DNA from: Acidobacteriota bacterium
Lineage (GTDB): Bacteria > Acidobacteriota > UBA6911
DNA: 64,000 nt
Assembly (NCBI GenBank): GCA_016929335.1
Contig: JAFGIY010000025.1
Span: 36,071 to 100,070, forward strand
Direction: 5' to 3'
This document shows positions 8,485 to 16,732 of this stretch, piece after piece. Made by a program: the position numbers and the translations under genes. Within the stretch, counting starts at the first letter, position 1. Each line of letters opens with the position of its first letter. The notes beneath the pieces are model-generated. The model was not told the DNA's origin. It worked only from the letters and a program-made list of their open reading frames with translations, and made no database searches.

Positions 8485-9768
8485 CTAAATCGTCTCCGTC
8501 CCGAAGTAATATCTCGCAATCTCAATGAGACGAAGAATCGGTCCGCCCACAACAATCTGACCGATTTTCAGATCCCTGAGCAGCTTTTCCATCCTTCCTT
8601 CTCTTGAATATCCATAAGAGCCCATGAGTTCGAGAGAACGGCTCACGGTATCCCATCCGAGTTCACCGACGACGTTCTGGACGGCGCTGGCTAATGCGAC
8701 GCTCTTCGCTTCCCATGGGAAACCGTATGCATCGGGGCGATCCATCCGTGCAGCCGCAAAGTAGAAAAACGCTTCCGCGGCGATGATGTTCTGGGCAACC
8801 CGCCCCAATTCATGGGCGATAGCGCCGTGCTCCTTCATCGGTTTTCCGGCGATCTCGCGGATATCCACATAATCCCTGAGAATTTCAAATGCCCTTTTCA
8901 TGATGCCGAGCGGGAAAGCGGCGGATGTAAGCCGGCCTATGGTGATGTTTGCAAGAACCGATTTCAGATCGTCTTCAGGGTCCTGTTGTGCACGGTTTTC
9001 TTTCGGCGCCCTCACGTTTTCAAACCATATATCGCCATTTGTATCGATTGAGGCGCCCATCTTCCTGTACGGCTTGCTCGTTGATATTCCCGGCGAATCG
9101 GCAGGGACCAATATCTGTGCGATATTTTTTGGAAACTCTTCGCCTTCCACCGAGCAGAGAACCCTGAACCACTTTGCTTCCCTGAAACCGGACGGCCACA
9201 ACTTATGCCCGTTGATGACCCACTCGTTTCCTTCCAGCCGGGCGCGCGTCCGGATCTGAGCGCCTTTCAGCTTCATGTCCTCAACCGATCCTCCCGCATG
9301 TGGTTCGGTGATGGCACTCGTGATAATAAAGACTTCGTCTCCGAGCAGGAAAGGGGCAAGCTTTTTTAACAGGACTTCATTCGGCTTGGGAATGGTTATT
9401 GCCGCAATAGACCATGGGCTGATGAAACCCGTACTGGCAAGGCCGTAGTCCCCGCGGGCGACTTCCTGGATTGTTGCCGCTATTTCGACGGTTGATCCTC
9501 CGCCCGATCCGCCGAACTCCGGCGGCAGAAAAGATTTTTGGAGGCCCAGGTCGATCAGCAGTTTCTTCCACAGATCATGAACGAAGGTTTGTTCCTTCCT
9601 TTCCGTCCAGTCCCAGTAGTCATCAATCTCCTCGGCGCGGGGAAGGACTTCATTGTCCACAAATTTTCTCAAGGTCCGACAAAACATCCTGATTTCATCC
9701 GATATCAGATGATCAGGCCTTAAAAAATCATCGATTCCTCTGATCTGCGATGTTGATGTCTTTGCCAT
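8485..9768 (-). CDS. Acyl-CoA dehydrogenase family protein
   Basis: A 427-residue flavoprotein of the acyl-CoA dehydrogenase family. Recognisable parts are the N-terminal helical domain, the middle beta domain (ITSAITEPHAGGSVEDM, then a KLWPSG segment), and the C-terminal helices with ELGRVAQNI and MGSYGYSREGRMEKLLRDLK. The family normally oxidises acyl-CoA to enoyl-CoA with FAD and passes electrons to ETF. The usual catalytic glutamate in the Y-E-G-T motif after RD.K...I is missing here: the sequence reads IVVGG. The base may come from another position, as in isovaleryl-CoA dehydrogenase, or the enzyme may do a different reaction. Monocistronic; substrate not predictable. Confidence 0.88.
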   Translation of the reverse strand: MAKTSTSQIRGIDDFLRPDHLISDEIRMFCRTLRKFVDNEVLPRAEEIDDYWDWTERKEQTFVHDLWKKLLIDLGLQKSFLPPEFGGSGGGSTVEIAATIQEVARGDYGLASTGFISPWSIAAITIPKPNEVLLKKLAPFLLGDEVFIITSAITEPHAGGSVEDMKLKGAQIRTRARLEGNEWVINGHKLWPSGFREAKWFRVLCSVEGEEFPKNIAQILVPADSPGISTSKPYRKMGASIDTNGDIWFENVRAPKENRAQQDPEDDLKSVLANITIGRLTSAAFPLGIMKRAFEILRDYVDIREIAGKPMKEHGAIAHELGRVAQNIIAAEAFFYFAAARMDRPDAYGFPWEAKSVALASAVQNVVGELGWDTVSRSLELMGSYGYSREGRMEKLLRDLKIGQIVVGGPILRLIEIARYYFGTETI

Positions 9769-9862
9769 TTTGAGCCTCTTTTATGTGTAAAGGGGGTTGC
9801 GGCACAAAAGAACAGGCTGCCCTCCGGTTTGTGGAATAAATCTCAATGTCCGATAACGGGTA

Positions 9863-10840
9863 TTATCCTGGATCCTCAATTTTCTTGATGGCGCCGGCAA
9901 CGCAGTTCGCAACCTTTTCTACGGGATCCTGAACGCAGGCGCGCAGATTCGGCAAAGCGGATTGTGCGTTCGCGCCATAGCTTGACAGCGCAACGGCTGC
10001 GGCATAGCGGACGTCGGCGGCCGGATCGTTCAAGCGCAATGTGATATCCGGCACTACCTGCGTGTATGGCGCCCGTATGCGGGCCAGCGTCAATACGGCT
10101 GCCGTTCGAACGGTCTCATCAGGATCGGCGAGGCATCGAAGAAGATCCGGAATTGCGGGATGGGCCCCTTCTCCAAGGGCGGCCATCTTCTCCGCCGCCG
10201 TTTTTCGGACCGACGGATCCGGATTTCTCAATGCATTTAACAAAATTGGAAGACCACGCTGTGGATCTCCGGTTAGACAGGAGATGGCAGCGGCACAGGC
10301 TAATTGAAGCTGCAGAGAAGATTTGGCGGCCAGCGCTTCTGCTTCCGGAACGCCAGCCTCAGCAGGACGGCCGATCATCGCGAGTGATTCCACGGCTGCG
10401 GCGGCCGTATCCGGGTTCGGGAACCTGAGCATGATCCGAAGATCCGGGACCGCAGATGTGCCGATTTTGGCAAGCGCAACGGCTGCGGCGTTGCGCAGGT
10501 TTTCATCCGGCGAAGTCAGACAACGGCACAAGCCGCGCACGGAGGATGCCGCCGGAGGTCCGATGCCTGCAATCAAAACCGCAGCCACTGCGCGCACACT
10601 GTCGGGCTGCTGCGGATCGAGAGCCGCAGGAAAATATTCCGCCGCCGGAGCACCGATGCGGGCAAGCAGAATAAGCGCAGGAATGCGCAGCGCCTCCGAT
10701 GGATCGTTCAGGCAGGCGGCAACGGCACGCATATGAGGCGACGTATCCGATTCCGATTGGATAAGCTCGGCTAATGCGGCTGCGCGCACATCGCTTTGAT
10801 CGCCGGCAAGTCGTTTGCCGATGTCTGCTTTTTGTTCCAT
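9863..10840 (-). CDS. HEAT/PBS-lyase-repeat protein coupled to vgrG
   Basis: A 325-residue protein made almost entirely of about eight HEAT-like helical repeats of 31-37 residues, each with a D(P/E)...VR.AA..AL..IG pattern (for example DPDETVRTAAVLTLARI). No signal peptide or enzymatic motif was seen. The start is placed at the ATG at 10840, which overlaps the vgrG stop as ATGA; the longer open frame upstream runs inside vgrG and is rejected. Its position as the last gene of the T6SS operon, translationally coupled to the spike gene, suggests an adaptor that loads an effector on VgrG, an immunity protein or an assembly factor. Repeat proteins of this type bind other proteins; anything more precise is inference. 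Confidence 0.85.
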   Translation of the reverse strand: MEQKADIGKRLAGDQSDVRAAALAELIQSESDTSPHMRAVAACLNDPSEALRIPALILLARIGAPAAEYFPAALDPQQPDSVRAVAAVLIAGIGPPAASSVRGLCRCLTSPDENLRNAAAVALAKIGTSAVPDLRIMLRFPNPDTAAAAVESLAMIGRPAEAGVPEAEALAAKSSLQLQLACAAAISCLTGDPQRGLPILLNALRNPDPSVRKTAAEKMAALGEGAHPAIPDLLRCLADPDETVRTAAVLTLARIRAPYTQVVPDITLRLNDPAADVRYAAAVALSSYGANAQSALPNLRACVQDPVEKVANCVAGAIKKIEDPG

Positions 10841-12828
10841 CACATCATATTTCCTACGCCCGGAGAGTATGACGGCGAAACAACACTCGCCGATGCTATC
10901 ATGGTCGCGCACTGAACCACGCCGGTTATCTGAACCATAGCGGCGTTAAGAGTAATCGTGGGAGCCGTGATCGTCAGTCCGCTCGCCGTAACGCTGATCG
11001 TTCCTCCGGCCATCAGCGTGTCCGACATTGTAATTTTGGTGTTGCGGCTCTGAGTGATGGTGCGCGATTCGGATCCCATGATGTTCACGGTCGAATCTCT
11101 GTAAACCGTTTCGGAATCGTTGCCCATTATCGTTGCGCTGCGGTCCTTCTGAACGGTCAAGGTCATGTTGCCGTTGACCGTTGTCTTGTCATCCACTTCT
11201 ATTGTTGTGGTTCGGTTGTTTTCGACCTCGATGGTCTCATCGTGATGAACCTTGAGCGTTTTATCATTCTCCACTTCCGTGTTCATATCTTTTTGCGCAT
11301 GGACATGGATTTCTTCATTGCCATCCAGATCTTCAAACCGGATTTCATTGTAGCCTCCGCTGCGCGGAGAGCTGTCCGACTTGATGCCGCTCTGCGTTTT
11401 GTTGTCCGGCAATGCATAAGGAGGCATCTGATCGGCATTGTAAACACTGCCCACGATGATGGGGCGGTCCGGGTCCCCTTCAAGGAAATCCACAATCACT
11501 TCCTGGCCGACGCGGGGGAGATGGATCGCTCCCCATTGCTGTCCCGCCCAATGGGTTGCCACCCGAATCCAGCACGAACTTGATTCGTTATTGCGGCCAT
11601 CGCGATCCCAGTGGAACTGCACCTTCACGCGCCCGTATTTATCCGTATAAATTTCTTCCCCCATTGCTCCCACCACGACCGCTGTCTGGCAGCCCCATAC
11701 ACGGGACTTGGCGGCCTGCTGAGGAGGACGGAAAAGCAGGCTGAGCGGGATGCAGCGAAAGCTGTTGGCATAATGATTATGGCCGGCTTCATCGGCGGAA
11801 TGAAAACCTCCCTCAGAGGCCGAGTGAGTGACGGTCGTCAGAATATAGGAACCTTCTGCACCTGGGTGGTTCTTCAGTTTGAACCGGTAGCCCGGAGTGA
11901 GATGGTACACGTTGCTCTCGCCCTGGATGACGAATTGAGACATCTCCAATTGTTCCATGGCATGCTTGGTGATTTCCTTACCCGATCCCTTATTGTCATA
12001 GTTGCCGGGATAATCATAGACTTCAAACTGATCGTTGCCGGCGACCTTGAGCTTATGGTTGATTTTGCCGACCATTGCGTTCGGCAGAATATCCTGGCTG
12101 GAGAAAAGATTCGTCTGCGGAGTCTCGAAGAAGTAGTCCTGCAGGCTGAACTTGCCGGAACCCAATTCCTGGGTTTTGATCCAGCCGGAGATGCGGCCTT
12201 CTTCCCGAGCTCCGCCTATAACCTCTTCATAAATCAGTGAAGACTGAGCCGGCATATCGTGGTGGGAAGCCTTATTGTCGGAAATGACCAGCTTGTGGGA
12301 GTCTTTCGTGAACCGGAAAAAATAGAAGATGCCTTCCTCTTCCATGAGGCGGGATGCGAAATTATGGTCCGTTTCGCGGTACTGAACGCAGTATTCACGG
12401 GGCTGATAGGAGCCCTGCAGCTCCCATGTGACGTCCAATCCTTCGAGCACGCTTTTGAGGATATCGGGGACCGAGAGGTTCTGGAAAATGCGGCAGTTCT
12501 GCTTTCGGGTCAGAATCCAGAACTTGGGCGAAACGACGGCGCGATATCTGGACAGACGGCTGGCGTCGGGCAGCTGGGCAAAGGCGGTCACGATGCCGTG
12601 AATGAATCGCCGTTCCCCGTCTTCCGTTCCCACCACTCCGAAGGAAATCTCCTTCCCCAGAATGTCTTCAAACTTGATCCGCTTATTTTCGGAAAGAAGC
12701 TCAAGCTGGAAGCAGAAAAGCTGCGAAATCCCCTCGCTGCCTGTGAAGGATTCCAGCAGCAGTTCATTCGGTCCCAGTTTGCTTTCGATATACAGATAGC
12801 GATTCTCTTCTAGATACTTGTCCGCCAT
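10840..12828 (-). CDS. vgrG: T6SS spike protein VgrG (TssI)
   Basis: A 662-residue VgrG. Residues 1 to about 350 form the gp27-like hub (ESFTGSEGISQLFCFQLEL, then TDHNFASRLMEEEGIFYFF). Next comes the gp5 OB-fold segment (YGRVKVQFHWDRDG, then WAGQQWGAIHLPRVGQEVIVDFLEGDPDRPIIVGSVYN). From about residue 480 the beta-helix spike follows, with repeated T.TV / E.ENN.T strands. The C-terminus adds only about 70 residues of beta-rich sequence and no known toxin domain, so this is a structural rather than evolved VgrG. No PAAR gene is near; an effector would have to be delivered through a partner. It sits between clpV and the coupled HEAT-repeat gene. Confidence 0.96.
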   Translation of the reverse strand: MADKYLEENRYLYIESKLGPNELLLESFTGSEGISQLFCFQLELLSENKRIKFEDILGKEISFGVVGTEDGERRFIHGIVTAFAQLPDASRLSRYRAVVSPKFWILTRKQNCRIFQNLSVPDILKSVLEGLDVTWELQGSYQPREYCVQYRETDHNFASRLMEEEGIFYFFRFTKDSHKLVISDNKASHHDMPAQSSLIYEEVIGGAREEGRISGWIKTQELGSGKFSLQDYFFETPQTNLFSSQDILPNAMVGKINHKLKVAGNDQFEVYDYPGNYDNKGSGKEITKHAMEQLEMSQFVIQGESNVYHLTPGYRFKLKNHPGAEGSYILTTVTHSASEGGFHSADEAGHNHYANSFRCIPLSLLFRPPQQAAKSRVWGCQTAVVVGAMGEEIYTDKYGRVKVQFHWDRDGRNNESSSCWIRVATHWAGQQWGAIHLPRVGQEVIVDFLEGDPDRPIIVGSVYNADQMPPYALPDNKTQSGIKSDSSPRSGGYNEIRFEDLDGNEEIHVHAQKDMNTEVENDKTLKVHHDETIEVENNRTTTIEVDDKTTVNGNMTLTVQKDRSATIMGNDSETVYRDSTVNIMGSESRTITQSRNTKITMSDTLMAGGTISVTASGLTITAPTITLNAAMVQITGVVQCATMIASASVVSPSYSPGVGNMM

Positions 12829-12845
12829 ATGCAGCCTCCCTCATT

Positions 12846-12862
12846 TTCGTGCAATTCGTAGC
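12846..12862. repeat. Half-copy of interspersed repeat abutting clpV stop
   Basis: TTCGTGCAATTCGTAGC, a one-mismatch copy of the right arm of the GCCACGAATT family, placed directly against the last base of the clpV gene. Confidence 0.5.
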
Positions 12863-15481
12863 CTAGCAATATGAAAAATTGCCGTCCGGGCCGACATTCA
12901 CCTGGATGGATTCGAGCTTCTGTCCCTCCGCGATGCGGGTCAGCAGCTGGCGCGATATTTCCGGCAACAGCGTGTTGGTCAGAATGTTGTCGACATTGCG
13001 AGCGCCGCTTTCCACTTCCGTGCATCGGCGCCCGATTTCCTCGATCAGCGCGTCGCTGCAAATCAGATCGATTTTATGGTTTTCACGGATGCGCTTCTGG
13101 ATTTTGCCGAGCTTGAGCACGATGATTTTCTTCAGCGCTTCATCCCGGATCGGGTAATACGGAATGATAACCAGGCGTCCCAGGAACGCGGGCTTGAATA
13201 TCTTATTCAGCTCGGGTTTGATCGCCTTGACGATGCCCTCGGGGGCGGGGGTGGTTTCCGGGTCGGCGCAGAGTTTCATCATCGCGTCCGTGGCGGCATT
13301 GGAAGTCAGCAGGATGATCGTGTTTTTGAAATCTATTTCGCGGCCTTCCCCGTCTTCCATTCTGCCTTTGTCGAAAACCTGGAAGAAAAGCTCGAGCACA
13401 TCGGGGTGCGCTTTTTCCACTTCATCTAAGAGCACCACCGAATACGGTCTGCGGCGCACGGCTTCGGTAAGGACTCCGCCTTCGCCGTAGCCTACGTATC
13501 CCGGAGGTGAACCCTTCAATGTGGAGACCGTGTGGGCTTCCTGGAACTCCGACATATTGATCGTGATCACATTGCGCTCGCCTCCATAAAGCAGGTCTGC
13601 GAGGGCAAGGGCTGTTTCCGTTTTTCCAACACCGCTGGGGCCGATGAGCAGGAAAACGCCGATCGGTTTCTGCGGGTCCTCCATGCCGGCACGAGAGGTC
13701 CGGATGCGCTGGGCGAGAGCTTCCATTGCGTGATTCTGCCCGATGACGCGCGCGCCCAGATGCTTTTCAAGTGTGAGGACGGTCTCGATTTCATCCTTCA
13801 CCATTTTGCCTGTTGGGATGCCGGTCCACCCGGAAATCACTTCACCTACAATGCGGCCGTCCACGCACACCTGCATTAAAGGATTGTCTCCCTGCAGCGC
13901 GTTCAATTCGGCATTGAGTTTATCCAATTCGGCGCGCATGGATGCCTGGTCTCCCGTGCCTTCCTCCAGGCCGCTGCGGAGTTCACGTATCTTCGCGACC
14001 AGGGCGGATTCGATGGCAAATCGCTTTTCCAGCTCGGCGAGCGCGGCCGAGACTTCGGCACGTTTCATCTTGATTTGTTCCAACCGCTCGGCGTGATCGC
14101 CGCCCGCCGCCGCTTCCCGTGTAAGCACGCGTTCCTGAAGGTTAAAATCATCAATCTGGCGCTTTGCATCTTCGATCGCAGACGGAGTGGAATTCTGGCC
14201 CAGCGCCAGGCGCGCGCATGCGGTATCGAGGACGCTGACGGCTTTATCCGGCAACTGCCGGCCGGCAAGAAAACGATGGGACAGGCGAGCCGCGGCCGCT
14301 ACGCCTTCATCAAGAATTCTGACTTTGTGGTGATTCTCGAGCGAAGCCACAATGCCGCGCAACATCACCGTGCATGCCTGTTCCGTGGGTTCTTCCACTT
14401 TCACAACCTGGAATCGGCGCGCCAGAGCCGGATCCTTTTCGAAGTATTTCTTATATTCGGACCATGTGGTGGCGGCGATCGTGCGCAGTTCGCCGCGAGC
14501 CAGGGCAGGTTTCAACAGATTGGCCGCATCGTTCTGTCCTGCCGCGCCGCCTGCGCCGATCATGGTGTGCGCCTCATCGATGAACAGAATGATCGGTGTG
14601 GGCGAGGCCTTCACCTCCTCGATGAGGCCCTTCAGCCTGTTTTCAAACTCCCCCTTGATGCCGGCGCCGGCCTGCAGCAGGGCCAGATCCAGCGTGCGCA
14701 CGGTGACGTTTTTCAGCGCGGGAGGAACGTCCCCCTGCGCAATCCGCAGCGCCAATCCTTCCACAACGGAGGTTTTCCCGACCCCGGCCTCACCGGTGAG
14801 AATGGGGTTGTTTTGACGGCGGCGCATCAGTATATCGACGATCTGCCTGATTTCGAGGTCCCGGCCGAGCACCGGATCGAGTTTGCCGCTTTTTGCCTTT
14901 TCCGACAAATTAACGGTGTACTGATCGAGATTCTGAGTTTTGCCGCCGCCTGCCGGTCGCGGCTCACCTTCCGGCGAATACTCGTCGGCGGCAGCCGTGA
15001 GTTCGTCTTCAACAGAACCGCGCACAATTGCAATGAAGTCTTTCTTGAGAGCTTCCGCATCGAGCTTCAGCAATTCCTTGCTGACCTCGCGCATGATCCG
15101 CGCCAGCTCATCATCCGTCACCAGCGCAAGAATGGTGAATCCGCTGCGCACCTGGCCTGCGCCGTAATCGATGGAACCCAGAGTCCAAGCTTCAGTCAGC
15201 ATCTTCAGGATACTCGGGCTGATGGCGGGAGTACGCGCATTCCCGGATTTGAGCTTATCCAGGCTTCGGGTCAAATCCGCAGTCAGGCGCGACTGGTTGA
15301 TGCCGAAGCGGTAAAAGATGCGCGCAGCATCCGTATCCGTCGCTTCCATCAGCTTCATCAGATAATGCTCGATCTCCACATTGTAGTGAGTACGCGACAG
15401 ACATAAGCCGGCGGCGGCCTCAAGAGCGCTGCGCGTCGGAGAGTTCAGTTTGTTAATGAGTGATTTTAGGTTTACGCTCAT
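12863..15481 (-). CDS. clpV: T6SS sheath disassembly ATPase ClpV (TssH)
   Basis: An 872-residue Clp/Hsp100 AAA+ protein. The N-terminal Clp-N domain (about 1-160) is the part that binds contracted sheath. The first ATPase module has Walker A GEAGVGKTS near residue 230 and Walker B LFIDEAHTM. A middle coiled-coil domain spans about 400-540. The second ATPase module has Walker A GPSGVGKTE near residue 615 and Walker B VVLLDEVEKAHPDV. It recycles TssB/TssC sheath after firing. Its length and place in the tss operon separate it from housekeeping ClpB. A 200-base gap with a hairpin separates it from tssG upstream. Confidence 0.97.
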   Translation of the reverse strand: MSVNLKSLINKLNSPTRSALEAAAGLCLSRTHYNVEIEHYLMKLMEATDTDAARIFYRFGINQSRLTADLTRSLDKLKSGNARTPAISPSILKMLTEAWTLGSIDYGAGQVRSGFTILALVTDDELARIMREVSKELLKLDAEALKKDFIAIVRGSVEDELTAAADEYSPEGEPRPAGGGKTQNLDQYTVNLSEKAKSGKLDPVLGRDLEIRQIVDILMRRRQNNPILTGEAGVGKTSVVEGLALRIAQGDVPPALKNVTVRTLDLALLQAGAGIKGEFENRLKGLIEEVKASPTPIILFIDEAHTMIGAGGAAGQNDAANLLKPALARGELRTIAATTWSEYKKYFEKDPALARRFQVVKVEEPTEQACTVMLRGIVASLENHHKVRILDEGVAAAARLSHRFLAGRQLPDKAVSVLDTACARLALGQNSTPSAIEDAKRQIDDFNLQERVLTREAAAGGDHAERLEQIKMKRAEVSAALAELEKRFAIESALVAKIRELRSGLEEGTGDQASMRAELDKLNAELNALQGDNPLMQVCVDGRIVGEVISGWTGIPTGKMVKDEIETVLTLEKHLGARVIGQNHAMEALAQRIRTSRAGMEDPQKPIGVFLLIGPSGVGKTETALALADLLYGGERNVITINMSEFQEAHTVSTLKGSPPGYVGYGEGGVLTEAVRRRPYSVVLLDEVEKAHPDVLELFFQVFDKGRMEDGEGREIDFKNTIILLTSNAATDAMMKLCADPETTPAPEGIVKAIKPELNKIFKPAFLGRLVIIPYYPIRDEALKKIIVLKLGKIQKRIRENHKIDLICSDALIEEIGRRCTEVESGARNVDNILTNTLLPEISRQLLTRIAEGQKLESIQVNVGPDGNFSYC

Positions 15482-15573
15482 ATGCGGCCTCCCTGGTGAA
15501 TATGCTTTTGCCCTTTATCGGTAATGCATCGAAAGCTTTGATACATTGGGATTCAGAATGCAGGATTCATGAA

Positions 15574-15607
15574 CATGTGGGTCCGGCCTTCAGGCCGGAC
15601 GCACATG
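15574..15607. repeat. Hairpin in the tssG-clpV gap
   Basis: A 16-base inverted repeat, CATGTGGGTCCGGCCT and its complement with one mismatch, around a two-base centre. The outer CATGTGGGTC resembles the inner hairpin at 54646. It could moderate read-through from tssG to clpV or be a REP-like element. Confidence 0.6.
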
Positions 15608-15688
15608 AGAAATGGGGCTCATCCAAAGATACAACATCAAATTCTGAATTCTGACATCCTTTTTTTCTCCATCCATCCTTTCCCACAG

Positions 15689-16732
15689 TCAGATACTGAG
15701 AATGCTGTCGTCCGGATCATGCGGCATAGGCGCAGTCCGGGCCCATGTCAGCCATCCGAGGCGCGGAGCTGTCGCGCTGTCCGCACCTAATTCGCAGATC
15801 GGCGCCTCCTCTTTTTTCAGTACGAGCTGCACCTCGCAATCGAGTTCATTCCCTACAAAAAAGCGGACCAGGGCGCGAAGCGGCTGGTGCGCAGAGCCGT
15901 CGGGAAGAAACTCCAGATACTGTTTCAGCGTCAAAGGTCCCAGTCGAATACGCACGCCGGATTGCTGATCCCAGATCTCATCTCCTACAACCGTTCCGAA
16001 GCCCAGCTTTTCGGAGTCGGAACCGCTTTCGGTGAAACAACATTGTGTGTCGCGGTCGATGGGATGCCATCTCCCGATGAACTGCTCGATCTCGACCGGC
16101 ACATCGAAATAATCCATCAACAATGCGCGCAGGCCGGAAGCGGAGCGCGCGTGTGCGGCAACCAGTCCACAGCGGAAGATCAGAGCTTCATCCGAGACGG
16201 CCTGACGGCCCGCCAATCCGGGTGTCCCCATTCCGATCAGGTCCATAAGATGCGGAGAGAGGGCATCTTCCTCGCCGCGTTCATAGCCGACCGTGAAGTG
16301 GTGCTTCTCCCATGCCCGGAAGAAAAGCGAGATGGCGCGGTGATTGAAAATATCGAGGAATGCCCGCATGGCGCTGTCGCGGGCGCGCAGCCGTTCGCGG
16401 ATCAGAAGCGTATAGTTAAGAGGAAGCAGGCCCTGGGGACCGGTGAGGCCCATGAAATTCACATCCATCTGCGGCTGGGAATCTTCAGCCCAATCCAGTC
16501 TGGCGATCTGGCTGGGAGGGAAACCGAGATTGGGCGCGGCGCCGAAACGGACGGCTTCGGTGCCGGGATCCGAGAAGCGGCCTACGGGATGGAGTTTTCT
16601 CAGAAGACGCGTCAGGAGGCGGACTGCCTGGAAAAAGTCGAAGTCGGGCGCTTCTTCCCGAAGAATATTCTCCATTCTGGATGCATCCGGCTTTTCTACA
16701 GCAGGATCTTCGTTCCGGCTCGTGGAGGCCAC
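15689..16732 (-). CDS. tssG: T6SS baseplate protein TssG
   Basis: A 347-residue TssG (ImpH/VasB family). Typical segments are DFFQAVRLLTRL, VRFGAAPNLGFPPS, a FMGLTGPQGLLPLNYT block, and a DYFDVPVEIEQFIGRW motif toward the middle. With TssF, TssE and TssK it makes the baseplate wedge on which the tail tube and sheath assemble. The start overlaps tssF by 37 bases; the ATG at residue 20 is an alternative that would shorten the overlap. C-terminus normal. Confidence 0.95.
   Translation of the reverse strand: MASTSRNEDPAVEKPDASRMENILREEAPDFDFFQAVRLLTRLLRKLHPVGRFSDPGTEAVRFGAAPNLGFPPSQIARLDWAEDSQPQMDVNFMGLTGPQGLLPLNYTLLIRERLRARDSAMRAFLDIFNHRAISLFFRAWEKHHFTVGYERGEEDALSPHLMDLIGMGTPGLAGRQAVSDEALIFRCGLVAAHARSASGLRALLMDYFDVPVEIEQFIGRWHPIDRDTQCCFTESGSDSEKLGFGTVVGDEIWDQQSGVRIRLGPLTLKQYLEFLPDGSAHQPLRALVRFFVGNELDCEVQLVLKKEEAPICELGADSATAPRLGWLTWARTAPMPHDPDDSILSI

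Noticed and set aside
10841..10912. 24-residue N-terminal extension of the HEAT-repeat protein
   Set aside because: It overlaps the end of vgrG and is unlike HEAT repeats; the ATG overlapping the vgrG stop is the natural coupled start.
14075..15406. A 443-codon open frame on the plus strand inside clpV
   Set aside because: It lies entirely antisense to clpV, whose Clp motifs are unmistakable; the frame has no recognisable motif and reflects codon bias of the real gene.
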